In this document: piece after piece, positions 35,201-45,800 of the stretch | Layout: the number at the start of each line of letters is the position of its first letter | Numbering within the stretch: position 1 is the first letter of the stretch | Assembly (NCBI RefSeq): GCF_041381155.1 | Contig: NC_091142.1 | Location: forward strand, 34,645,604-34,709,603 | DNA: 64,000 nt | From: Argopecten irradians | Taxonomy: Eukaryota; Mollusca; Bivalvia; Pectinida; Pectinidae | Direction: 5' to 3' | Position numbers and translations under genes: made by a program | Notes under the pieces: model-generated | What the model was told of the DNA's origin: nothing | The model's database searches: none | The model's input: only the letters and a program-made list of their open reading frames with translations

Positions 35201-38200
35201 ACATTACGCTAGATATAATATCTAAATTACTAGTATGTTTTTTTTTTAATAATTTGACTTTTAATAAAAGCTACGACAATTACGAAATGTAAACTCAGTC
35301 TACTTTGGCCATCTGCCAAGTGTCTTTAACCAATCAAATTTCGCGTTACAAAATGATATTCACACGTAAGTTTTACGTCTGCTCCTACGTTTACGTGCTT
35401 ATTTACACCCTGTCGTAAAACTCAATTAAAGTCAACGACCTTTAGTAGAACTCGCTCAAGGTTATTTGGTGACAGAAATAATTACCGCACCCTGTAGACT
35501 TACTAAACTGAAACTATCTTCGAGTCAACAGTAATATCTAAGGTTAGGCCTGATGCATACAAACGTCTTATTAATTATGTTGTGTTCAAGTATACCTAAG
35601 AAGTTATTATAGATCCGGCCTTCTGCTGCCACTCGCCGAAGGGTTAACTGCGCTCCATTGTGCTGTTAAATTTTTGTCATTGTCCCGTTTAACTTTTCGT
35701 GCGATGTAATCCTGTTCGTTTTGTGTGTCGTGATAAAAGGGAAGATCGCCTTGAAAATTTGACGTATTTTTTGTCTGTCCACACGGTTTAAATTACTTCT
35801 TTGTCCCATAAGAAATAATAAACAAAATAGCATTGGTTTAAACAGGGTCTAAAACTTTAAATCTTTACATGCACAATATCAATAATATTAGTGCGAGGTG
35901 CGTGTTTTGGGAGACTGGTATATTCGTGTGGTGTATTTTTGTATAGCTTAACCATTGCCTTTTTCATAGTGCTATATCGCTGAAGCGTGTCGCCGAAGAC
36001 ACCCAAGCAACACACTTCACCTGATCAAATTATACTGACAAGGGGCGAACCAGTCGTCCCACTGCCGGTATGTTGAGCGTTAAGCAGGCGCACAACTACC
36101 ACTTTTATATACTTTGGTGTATCTGGGTCAAGGGACAGAGCCCAGAGCACATCTTAAAGGGGTGAGCGCTCAACAGAGTGAGGCTCAATCGGAAAACCAC
36201 TCGGGCCTTCCCGTCATATCTTCGGAAAAACACCTCTGGAGTATATCAGAGGCCACCATATTGGAAGCCATGTTGGATCTTCTTTAAAAGATGGCGGCCT
36301 CCAGTGAGAGGGTTTGTTGTTTTTGTGATATAGGTAAAAAAAGGCATATACCACTGAATGGCAATAGGGCACGCTTGTTGAACTGTAGACAAAATATACA
36401 ACGTTTTATGAGCCCTGTGGAAATATGTGACGTATTTCTCGATTCATCTGTTATTTGTGATCCGTGCCATAAGTTTGTTTCAACAGCTGTAACATTTAGG
36501 GACAATTTAACTTCCTCGATTTCAAAATTCATGTCAGGTTCTTTCCCAATACTTAAACGTCCAGCCAAAACACCACCATCAGCTTTGCGACGTCAGTCAG
36601 TGGCAGAACAGATATCAAAATATGTGGGAAAATTGAAGGAATTGACAATATCTAGATCTAGTACCAGTAAGAAAGTTTGCAAAAGAATCAATTTCACTGA
36701 TCATGTGTATTCATGTAAACGTAATCATTCAACGAGCAATCCCAAGGCTCAGTTTACAACTTACTCTCCAGAGTATATAACGCGGAGGAGGAAAGCCTTA
36801 TTCAGGCACGTCAATCTCCGATCTCAACTCTACCGTAAGTTATTATCAACTGACGTATATAGGCAAGCCTTGTTCAGGCACATCTATATTTACCTTGTAT
36901 TAACCACTTAGGTATACTTCAACCTTATACCTTATACCGAAATCATTCTGTGATGGTACATATTCAAATTACACTTACACCAATCATCACCATTAAAATA
37001 CTCTGTATGTACATGTACTATATTGTCAGGAGCCTGGACTAACAATTTTATATCATTCAAGCCAAAGGAACACGGTCATCGGAACACAGCCATCGCCATC
37101 ACAAGTTTGATGATACCAAGTTAGGTATTGTTAGGTATTGTTTTAAATTACACACGGGAAATTGATATTTCTGAACTGCATTCACGTATCTAATATCCAC
37201 CGATCCTTTAAATTCCTGCATCTTTGGTAAGCATTTCTTTGTACCTGTAAAAAGGATGTGAAAATGCAGGATAAAACTTAGCTGCATGTAACCGTTTCTT
37301 GTATGCTAAATTGTTAAAGAGAGCAACCAACTAAATATTTTTTTATAGATCACAGAGTTAAACTTTCTTTACGTATTTTACTGTATTATTAAAACAGAGG
37401 AATATTAGTTAGCTATCGTGTTCTATAATATTAAAGTCTAGGTTCTCATATAACACTAGATAGAAAAAAAGTTTGGGTCCTGCTCAAATTCCAACCAGGG
37501 TAGCTTTATTGAAATCAGGCGCATTTTGCACTAAAAAATCCTGAAATTCTAATGTTTTTACCTATTCATTATCAAAATTGATATTTTGAACCTAAATCTC
37601 AAATATGAATTTCCAAATTTATATCATGGTTATCTAGGAATAATTACCTGTCAGAAAACATTTTTAGTTTTGAAATTCATAATTAGCCAGCCAATCAGCA
37701 GCCGGGTTAAAAATCTATCCTGGGCTCAATCATGTATACACAGGGGCCATTTCGAAGGTCTTTTTTATTTAGTTGGTTGTTCCCTTAACTGTTTCAGAAG
37801 TAGTTTAACAAGTCTAGCGCTCAGCATACAGGGAGTGGGACGACTGGTTCACCCGTTGTCAGTATAATGTGACCGGGTGGAATGTGTTGCTTGGTGTCTT
37901 CGGCGGCATGTTTCAGTGATATAGCAAAGGGCAACAGTTCCACTATACAAGAAGACACCACATGAATATACCACAGTCTCCCAAAACACGCACACACCGC
38001 ATACATGGGAGGCCGTCCTTACATGACCATAGCTGTTAATAGGACGTTAATTAATCAAACAAACAAACAAACATATTCATCATTTGAACAATAATTGGTG
38101 TTTAAGCATGATTATATATGCCTAATAAACACAAAAAAACATAAAAAATAATTCATTTTGCCTTTGGTGTATGCACAATCATTACGTCATTCTATATAAG

Positions 38201-41200
38201 ATAAAGTGGCACGGAATTTTTTCGGGATGCAATTAATTATTTTTCATATTTTCAACTTGAAGTAAAATTAGAAGCTCAAACTTTTCAATTGTGGTCATTG
38301 TGTAAAATAAGAAACTTTTGTAACTGAAGAAAATACAAAATCGCCCGCTCCTGTTTTTGAAAGTGAAAAAATACCATTTGTGAGCGGTGGAACAACTTTA
38401 ACAAGTTTATTTTAAGTACCGCATGGGTCAAGTAATTAGAACAGCAAGTAATTAGAATTATGTTTGTGTAAGACATATAGATAAATTATGATTGTACAAT
38501 ATGTTTATCACCTACTTCACTAAATTTCACATCTTATATTATATATTTTACATGATCATACATTACCTTCTGGCTTCTTAGTATTCATAGTGTCCTGTGA
38601 GACACATGTATAGTATAGTCGCCTCTGCAAAATCTCTTATAGTTCATGGTTTAGGTTCTGAACTTCAAAAGCACCAGATGAACCAAAATATAATTAAAAA
38701 CAGTGGATGTTGCCTCTAATTTTACTATTAAAGGGACAATTCATTCAGGCTAATTCTTTTACATAACCAAGAAGCAAAATATGGCATAAATTATGATTGT
38801 ACAATATGTTTATCACCTACTTCACTAAATTTCACATCTTATATTATATATTTTACATGATCATACATTACCTTCTGGCTTCTTAGTATTCATAGTGTCC
38901 TGTGAGACACATGTATAGTATAGTCGCCTCTGCAAAATCTCTTATAGTTCATGGTTTAGGTTCTGAACTTCAAAAGCACCAGATGAACCAAAATATAATT
39001 AAAAACAGTGGATGTTGCCTCTAATTTTACTATTAAAGGGACAATTCATTCAGGCTAATTCTTTTACATAACCAAGAAGCAAAATATGGCATAAATTATG
39101 ATTGTACAATATGTTTATCACCTACTTCCACTAAATTTCACATCTTATATTATATATTTTACATGATCATACATTACCTTCTGGCTTCTTAGTATTCATA
39201 GTGTCTTGTGAGACACATGTATTGTATAGTCGCCTCTGCAAAATCTCTTATAGTTCATGGTTTAGGTTCTGAACTTCAAAAGCACCAGATGAACCAAAAT
39301 ATAATTAAAAACAGTGGATGTTGCCTCTAATTTTACTATTAAAGGGACAATTCATTCAGGCTAATTCTTTTACATAACCAAGAAGCAAAGTATGGCATAA
39401 ATGTATTCTTCTACATTTCTTATGAAACATTTAACTCAATATATTGACAAATTCCACATTATTTTTAAGTATTTTAATTGATACCGTTGTAACTACAAAT
39501 CGTTGATCAATACGATTAAGTAGGTACAGTATGTACTCAGTACCCATTCCTGAGCCAATGTCACGCACGTTAAACATATGAACTAAATAACAACTGAGGA
39601 GGTAATAAAATGATTCTTAGGCAAGACAATTCATCTAATAAGGTAAACATCTACTGTCAGAGCGATTTGAGCAGTTCTAGACAAAAGTTGCATTACTCTA
39701 CGAGCAAGGGACAGGGTTCGGCATACAAGATGTTCGACCACAATGTGTAATGGCGGACAGCGAGCGAGTTTGAAAGTTTCACACACATTTCACCACCATG
39801 GGCTTTTCAAGCATATCACAGTAAAACCGTCTGATCTAATTTCCATTAGAACCGGTTTTTCCCCGATATATGTACAAATTTTAATGTTGTCTTAGATTGA
39901 ATTGTCCCTTTAAGATATATATAGTCCAGGGCTGGATACACATCCAACACCAGACTTAACAGTTTAGACATATTACAAAGACGCACATATACATTCTTGA
40001 GAATATGACAGATACATGTTGTAGATGCCAAAATGTGTAAGTCTTTTGTCAAGGTAAGGGTATCTCGCAGGGGTAGAAATAAGGATGTTTTTAGCTGGAC
40101 CAAAGGGCTTGCCCAATATATACTGGCCCTTTTGTGATTTAAAGGGCCCTGATTTTGGGACCGGGAAAAAAATTAAAATGTAGAAACCCTTTGTTGCTTT
40201 TCTATGTTTAACCTAAAATTCAGTATTTGAAACTGGTGTTTTTTTAATGTTTTTTTTTTATTTGTAACAAGCCAATTATCTACGAACAATTAGTTATATA
40301 ATTACAATAGTTAGGGTTTAATTTTGATTTTTAAGGACACTCTTTCGGTTAAAGTATCAACAACCAATTGGCCCTTTATGAAATTTAATAGCCCCGGGCC
40401 GACGGACTTGCGGTTATTTATACCCCTGAATTATCGGGCTAAGGCTAGGGATGATGTATCAGTTAATTCTTTGAACCTTCATTCATTTCATAAATGTCGC
40501 TGTATAAACATGTACACTCAATGTAAAACAGACCTAAATATTTCAGTATATACTCGGTGTATACACATTCGTAATGTACAGTTGAGTTACACTAAAACAC
40601 AGTTATAATGAACCCCTAGAGCCGAAGAATCACTTCGTTATTAGCAAAGTTCGCAAAACAGATAATGTAGATATATCAAGGGAAACTTTGTAAGCGTGTT
40701 TGTTATAAACGTGTTTTACTGATTACGTAAACATGTAACAGTACGCTCGTATCGTAAAACAGGCCTATACATGTGGGTCCTACTTATATTTTTTTAGTAC
40801 AGTACTGTAAATGTACAAGTTACTCACTGTAAAAAAATGTATTCTCATTATAACCAGGCCAAATTTAGAATCATAATGCTTTTATATGTAGCATATAAAT
40901 GAAGGCCTATGCTTCTAGTAAAATTGAAACCCGGGACGTCTTCCATTTTCGACTTTCGATCAGTACTGCACATGTACAGTAGCCTGGCTATGGTTGTTCA
41001 TTATTTCCAGACGAACTTTGTAAAAGTTCTTACGTGACAGTAGCCTTGTATAACAAACTTTAAGTCCGTCAGCATTTATACTTAGGCCTAAATAATGTCT
41101 TTCACAACCGGTCAAACTGGTTGTTCCGTATTTCGTAAACGAAAACGACCACGATACAGACCGCTGCGAATGCGACAGTTCGGCATTCCATTTCAGTCTA

Positions 41201-44200
41201 CACTGCAGTACTTATGGCCATCGATATTTAACGAAGATTTTTGAATAACTGAAAAAAGTATTATATTAACTATATAATGTCTGTTATATCACTCACAAAT
41301 TACCGTGCAGATTCCATAAACGTCCAATTCATTGATCGTCTACCGAGTACAATCGTCGTGCACTTCAGGTCATGGCATACTTGCCGAAACAACGAAATGC
41401 CGGAAAAGAAATACGCCGAAATCAATAAGTTTTAATCTAAATTCAAATATATTTTTCTTAAATCAATGCTACTAAAATAAAAGTATAAATAATCTTTATT
41501 TCTTGATAAAATTGTGAACATCGTTGTTATCGTATTTTAGGAACAAGAAATGTAGTTTGAAGTGGGTAATATTTCCAGAATAAAATTACATTCTGTTTTA
41601 TAATATCTGTGACGTAAGCGAGTCGAGTTGTGACGTATAACGTCATATGTGATATGATGTGTAGTCTTACACAAGTCCCATTTTCCTTAGTACATCGTTA
41701 ACTTCTAAGGCCACTGTATATTATTATTGTATACATGGATATATTATAAATAAACTAGACACATAATCATACAATATTTGTATATACTGACATACTGCAC
41801 ATGTAAAAAAATAACCCTTCATGTATGTGTATGATTAAAAGAAATTCTTGTAGATATATGTATATAGAAATTCAGACAATCAAGTATCTATGCAATATAG
41901 GCCATGTAAGACCAATTCATTAATAAATGAATATTTCTATTGGTAATGACCTGACAGGAACATTTATTTATTTATTTAAATATAGGATTTGGGTATGTTA
42001 AAGCTATCTAAAGTTAATTCTTTGTCCGTCGTTAACCCAACCTTGTTGCGCGTACAGATGTATATCTATTCCACTTTTTGTGAATGTGAGCAATACATGT
42101 ACATAGATGAGTTTTGTCTTTTTTTGTTTGTTTGTTTTCCTTTTATATGTATCTTCCACATTTGCTTTCTTGTCTTCTTTACCTTGTTCATTATTGTTTT
42201 ATTTATGTTTCTCTTCAATCTGGAAGAATAAAGAAATGAATGAATACATAATATTGGATTGACAATGTAATATTAGATCTAGATGGTGTCCGCGACGAGT
42301 AGCAAAGGTTTTAAACGCATGATGTTAGATATATATAAAATGGTTATTGTCAGATTGTGACCTATCCACTTTCCATTGTTAACGTAATGAAGGGTTCCTG
42401 ATATAATCATTTCAGCTAACCTCGATCCAGATCGATTTGTTAAAGAGATTTTTTCACTATATGGAGGTTTATTATTTGATTATGAAGTATTACTCTAATA
42501 TTCAGGTCAGTATATCAATTAATAATGCTTCCGTCGCTAGCAAATTATATAACATTTGCTTTACTTTTAGTCGATTGTGATGTTGGCTGTACTGGAATGG
42601 CTGACGGGAATTATGAAATAACATGCAAATCCTATATCGAATGTTCGAACGGAGTGAAAACTGTTCACAACTGTACCGGTGATCAGATGTACAACATGAC
42701 ATCCAAACGATGTGGCGGGTGGGTTTATGTTACTTTTTATTAACAAGCCAGCTTTGAATACGAAAACAATGATATATAAACGAACTAGGCATTATTTCAT
42801 GTACTCACTGGATATGAGATGATACACGTGTAGTTTTTCGTGCTGCTACAAACATTGACACAACGTTAAAGCATTAACAACCTTGTTATGTCACCTATAT
42901 CGATTTTAGGAGTCTTTCAAATTGTTACAATCTGATATCACAGTAAAATCTATAATACCTTATTGCCTTACCGTCATGCAATTGTTTCCTAAACGAGTTG
43001 ACAGTAACGTACATAATTTATGGTTTTCTTGTAAAAGAGCAGTTCCTACTTAATTATTATTATAAACGATTTTTATTTGGTGTATAGTGATCGTGAAATG
43101 ATGTTTACAAACTTAGACGTTTATATATGCTTTATTATAAATAACAGACAGAAATGACATTTGTAACACCGTACGTATCTTTTGATGTAATGTTTGTTTA
43201 AATTTCATTTTGTAATACTAAATTAGTATAAATTATCTTTCTCTTTCGATTCGTACGGCTCAATCTCAGGTTTGTGATTCTTCCTCGTTTTAGAAATTTC
43301 CTATAATTGAACAATTATTTACGAGAAGCCAATAATGTCAGATGTGACCTTTTGGAACACTACAGGGGTAAGGTCGAAATATGTCCTCCCTATTATGATA
43401 ATACCAATCACATCCCTGTAAAGATTCAGGTTTAATGTCCAAGCTTACTGAAAAACATTTAATATCTAATCATATGAATCGTATAAAAGCGTCAACCGAT
43501 AAGAGGGTTGACATAGTTTGTCATGTATTGTAAAACATATATTATTTTCGTTAATATCACATACGACTAACATTATTATAAAGTTCCTGCTTTAAGGTCG
43601 AGTCCTCCATGCAACATTGACCGTGACTGTAGCGGCTTAGATAGCAAAAGCTACCCCGACCATGAAACGAATTGCCAGTCCTATTATACCTGCTCTGCTG
43701 GTACCTATTTTGGACATAACTTCTGTAGTCCCGGTATGTATATAAGTGCACTATTATTAAAATGTTATAATTTTCATTTGTGCATTTTATAATGCATATA
43801 TGCTAACATTATTCACCACAAAAAAGGATTCTACTACGAGTCATATAAAACTCCTTGCGTCTAAATCGAGAAATTAGTTCGCCTTCATATGTGACTAGGC
43901 ACGTCTACTGATAATAAGTCTGATATAACTTAGTTTACATGAAATACTCGTTCGCTCGCCTCAAAGATTTACTTTGGCGTTGGCGTTGGAAATACAATGT
44001 TAAGGTTTTTGTGCAATGTTGTCTGTCAACTGTCGTTGATTTCTACAATGATTTTGAATTGGAATTGCTGTAGTGGGTATGGAGAATCACTAAAAAATGA
44101 CAAAATGTTGAATTAAACAAATTGCAAAGGGTACATGGGCTTAAAAGTTAATTAATGACATTGCTTTATTTTATAATACTGGAAAACCATTGTTTACCCC

Positions 44201-45695
44201 CTGCGAGGAAGGTTTTGGATTCTGTCCCCTGGCCGAGACACACCCTAATCTACAAAAAATGGTAGTTTCTGCTCCTGCTTAACGCTCAACATACAGTTCC
44301 ACTATACAAGACACAACATGAATATACCGCAGTCTCTCATAACTGCACTTCGCAACACACCGCATACATGGGAGGCCGTTATTACATGACCATAGCTATT
44401 AATATGACGTCAATTAATCAAACAAACAAATTAACGCTCAGCATAAAGGGAATGGGACGACTGGTTCGCCCGTTGGCATGTTACCGGGCGGGATGAGTTG
44501 CTTGGTGTCTTCGGCGGCATGATTCAGGGATAAAGCACTATAAACAACAATTCCATTATACAAGATGACGCAACACGAATATAATGCAGTCTCCCAAAAT
44601 ACACATCCGCTTCTCACACACGCAACACACGCATACATGGGAGGCCTTCCTCATATGATACTGGTTGTTAATGGGACGTTAATTAATCAAACAACGAAAC
44701 TAGAGGTCTGATATTGGGTTTGCAGGATGCTAGTTTAAAGCGCTACCAAGTTTGTTCAAATGAATTTCATTGACCTTCATTCAAGGTCACAGGGGCAAAA
44801 AAGGCTAAACTCTTTAAACTACTTTTCAATAACTAACAGGCCCTAAGTACTGTTGTTGAGTCAGTAGTAGCCTGCTTGGATGTAGTGCTACCAAATGTGT
44901 TCAAATTAATTACTTTAACCTTCATTCAAGGTCACACGGGTTTAAATGACTTAAAACACTAAAAAAAATTCTTGTGATTAACTATGAGGCCTAGATACCT
45001 GATATTGGACCTGTGACATGCTGGAATGAAGCACTACAAAAATTGTGTAAATTAAAGACTTTGACCTTCATTTAATGTCACGGGGATCAAATATGTTTCA
45101 GTCTTTAAGCGTACAACTGTATTTCAGTTCTATCATATATTGGCAAATAGCCTTTAAAGCCAATTGGGCCTCTCGCAACACACAACATACACGGGAGGCC
45201 GTACTTACATGACTTTTGCTGTTAATATTACGTTAATGTAATCATATAAACAAATTCATTTAGAAACCATCGTTTCTTAGACAAACATTACATAAACCAA
45301 TTGGCAACAAATGTCAAAATTCCATAAATTTAAGCGTATATCCTATCGTTAAATCTAAAGCTGCAACATTGGACAATATTCGAAAATGACATTTTCTAAT
45401 ATTGTCCAATATTGCAGCTTTAGTTATAACGATATACAACGAAAAGTCAATTACTTTAGGGGTCAAAAAGCGCTAAAAATAATATGTACAAAACTTAATA
45501 CAGTACAAACAAATACTTTGTATTTCGGTATATTCACAAACGGCTAATTCAAATTAATTAAACATAAATTTGAATTTATGGTTGCTTATTATGTCATTTT
45601 GTTATATAGGTTTGGTATTCCATGAAGAAGAACAGATTTGTAATTGGCCATATAATGTGCCAGCGCCATGCGGAACGAAACTTCTTGTCGGCTGA
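29220..45695 (+). CDS. Secreted protein with two chitin-binding type-2 domains, gene 2
   Basis: Four exons: 29220-29262, 42571-42718, 43597-43733 and 45610-45695, with the same phases as genes 1 and 3, encoding 137 residues. The signal peptide is 'MLLLCFLIFISHGF'. Domain 1 ('CKSYIECSNGVKTVHNC') is almost identical at DNA level to gene 1 across most of exon 2. Domain 2 differs more ('CQSYYTCSAGTYFGHNFC'). The last exon has 'CNWPYNVPAPC'. All cysteines of both six-Cys domains are present and all splice sites are GT-AG; exon 3 uses the acceptor TTTAAG. AATAAA lies at 45752. Intron 1 is about 13.3 kb and contains the 23-N gap, the ZAD-like exon at 36291 and a 305-bp triplication. Joining exon 1 to exon 2 therefore rests on order, phase and paralogy; missing exons or a lost intermediate gene copy are possible. 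Expected to be a secreted chitin binder. Confidence 0.75.
29393..29500 (+). mobile_element. SINE-like element R1, degenerate
   Basis: 'GCCAAAATTCCACTATTACA', 'CATACTGCAGTCTCCTAAAT' and 'CAGCAGGCCGAAC' match the 3' half of the family; the tail is absent. Confidence 0.45.
30251..30284 (+). mobile_element. SINE-like element R1, tail only
   Basis: Just 'TAGGACGTTAATTAATCAAA' plus CAAAC repeats remain. It is fused directly to a 51-base segment duplicated at 36927. Confidence 0.55.
30480..30502. other. Assembly gap (23 N)
   Basis: A run of 23 unknown bases inside intron 1 of chitin-binding gene 2. True missing length is unknown. Confidence 0.98.
30503..30960 (+). other. Coding-like scraps beside the gap, unidentified
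   Basis: From the gap a 49-codon open stretch ('KCDGELTNIGPEFEEKSQFA' onward) ends at TAA near 30650. The same frame then stays open for about 30 more codons. Another frame is open up to 30960 ('NEHYIKHTRECDYNLGLVHS'). I do not recognise a family. The first 30 bases also resemble the complement of about 34590-34622 (GTGACGGCGA-CTGAC, GGGCCCAGA), so the segment may be part of a repeat. Treat as unresolved. Confidence 0.25.
31000..35890. other. Intron 1 of gene 2, no gene recognised
   Basis: AT-rich sequence with no conserved exon or known repeat seen, apart from the GC-richer patch 32810-33620. Around 34500-34640 there is a CpG- and TGACGTC-rich stretch with short inverted pieces (GTGACGTCGG / GACGTCATAATCGCC). 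Confidence 0.35.
32810..33620. other. CpG-richer patch within an AT-rich intron
   Basis: Base use changes abruptly: CGG and CCG words such as 'CGGTCGGTATCCGG', 'GGCCGATT', 'CCGAGGCCGGATATCGG' and 'CCGTCCACCGGTCGGCC' recur over 800 bases. Several 60-90 codon frames are open on both strands, none with a recognisable motif. It may be a recent insertion, an old repeat or an unmethylated island. Confidence 0.35.
35891..36190 (-). mobile_element. SINE-like element R1, tail missing
   Basis: It starts inside the family ('GTGCGAGGTGCGTGTTTTGG') and extends to 'TGAGCGCTCAACAGAGTGAG'. It ends about 100 bases before the ZAD-like start codon, so it may form part of that gene's upstream region. Confidence 0.65.
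36291..36834 (+). CDS. ZAD-like zinc-finger protein, first coding exon
   Basis: The frame opens at ATG 36291 and runs 620 bases in genomic sequence. A strong donor ACC|GTAAGT at 36834/36835 suggests a first exon of about 181 codons. The N-terminus has Cys9-x2-Cys12 and Cys56-x2-Cys59 ('VCCFCDIGKKRHI', 'VICDPCHKFVS'), the spacing of a ZAD-type treble-clef zinc-binding domain used for dimerisation in DNA-binding proteins and found in some transposon-linked genes. The rest is basic and Ser-rich ('SKKVCKRINFTDHVYSCKR') and looks disordered or DNA-binding. The start lies in AAAGATGGCGGC, a TISU/YY1-like context. No later exon was recognised in the following kilobases. It is on the same strand as, and inside, the long intron of chitin-binding gene 2, so it is either a nested gene or a fragment. 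Function unknown. Confidence 0.5.
36927..36977 (+). repeat. 51-base segment identical to 30203-30253
   Basis: ATACCTTATACCGAAATCAT through 'TTCAAATTACACTTA' is identical, base for base, in both places, with different flanks on the right. It is either a young repeat fragment or a copied filler at a break. Confidence 0.8.
37405..37760 (+). repeat. Dispersed repeat family R7, copy 2
   Basis: The partner of 305-635: 'GTTTGGGTCCTGCTCAAATT', 'CCAACCAGGGTAGC', 'TTTTGCACTAAAAAATCCTG' and 'TTGAAATTCATAATTAGCC'. The two copies are 37 kb apart in the same orientation. Confidence 0.55.
37814..38072 (+). mobile_element. SINE-like element R1 starting at the A-box
   Basis: It begins 'TCTAGCGCTCAGCATACAGG' and ends TTAATTAATCAAACAAACAA. 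It abuts, and seems to have replaced, the left end of an R3 element, which starts at once on its right. Confidence 0.7.
38073..38402 (+). mobile_element. TIR element R3, left end lost
   Basis: The body starts 'TATTCATCATTTGAACAATA' and ends 'GTGAGCGGTGGAACAACTTT', a diverged right inverted repeat. The left repeat is absent where the R1 copy joins it. Confidence 0.65.
38481..39399 (+). repeat. Near-perfect tandem triplication, 305-bp unit
   Basis: Three copies of 305, 305 and about 309 bases start at 38481, 38786 and 39091, each at ATAAATTATGATTGTACAAT. They differ by only a few bases, including an extra C in copy 3 ('CTTCCACTAA'). Each unit ends with the first ~55 bases of the R6 element ('AAAGGGACAATTCATTCAGG'). 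The joins share the six bases ATAAAT found at both outer edges. Recent origin, or an assembly artefact. Confidence 0.9.
39339..39913 (+). mobile_element. R6 MITE with TTAAAGGGACAATTCA ends
   Basis: A 575-base non-coding element. The left end TTAAAGGGACAATTCA is the exact inverse of the right end TGAATTGTCCCTTTAA. A TTAA or TA target is possible at each end. Its left end was copied along with the neighbouring triplication. Confidence 0.65.
39914..42570. other. Intron 1 of gene 2, 3' part
   Basis: No exon recognised. 40068-40428 has outer inverted pieces (CAGGGGTAGAAATAAG against TTATTTATACCCCTG) and internal GGCCC/GGGCC words, suggesting an old inverted-repeat element. A 49-codon frame at 41095-41244 ('MSFTTGQTGCSVFRKRKRPR') is basic but unrecognised. 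42413-42470 shares 'AGCTAACCTCGATCCA' with 22247-22262 in gene 1, showing that part of the intron was duplicated with the genes. Confidence 0.4.
43276..43375 (+). repeat. Short dispersed repeat shared with 6195-6292
   Basis: Lies in intron 2 of gene 2. 'TTGAACAATTATTTACGAGA' and 'GGAACACTACAGGGGTAAGG' match the copy near 6.2 kb. Confidence 0.45.
44197..44432 (+). mobile_element. SINE-like element R1, internally deleted
   Basis: It keeps the GGCCGAGACACACC block and the A-box-like 'TTAACGCTCAAC', then jumps to 'TTCCACTATACAAGACACAA' and the tail AATTAATCAAACAAACAA. The B-box region is missing. Confidence 0.65.
44433..44698 (+). mobile_element. SINE-like element R1 starting at the A-box
   Basis: It directly follows another copy in the same orientation, beginning 'TTAACGCTCAGCATAAAGGG' and ending 'GGACGTTAATTAATCAAACA'. 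The tail-to-head join suggests insertion into the A-rich tail of the first copy. Confidence 0.7.
44700..45160 (+). repeat. Three-unit ~145-bp tandem repeat
   Basis: Units centre on 'GACCTTCATTCAAGGTCACA' (about 44766), 'ACCTTCATTCAAGGTCACAC' (about 44918) and 'GACCTTCATTTAATGTCACG' (about 45062). Related to, but distinct from, the 59730-60600 array. Confidence 0.6.
45177..45258 (+). mobile_element. SINE-like element R1, 3' end only
   Basis: 'CACAACATACACGGGAGGCC' to 'AATGTAATCATATAAACAAA', diverged. Confidence 0.5.
45335..45441. repeat. Near-palindrome, ~50-base arms
   Basis: CTAAAGCTGCAACATTGGAC on the left is mirrored by GTCCAATATTGCAGCTTTAG on the right, almost without a loop. It lies in intron 3 of gene 2, about 170 bases before exon 4. 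Confidence 0.7.
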
Positions 45696-45800
45696 TCTAC
45701 AACACTACACCAGTATATGCCTTATGAATGCTTTTAACTGAAATGTATGTTAATAAAGCTTGTATATTTGGTAAATTAATTTATTATAAATATGTATACA

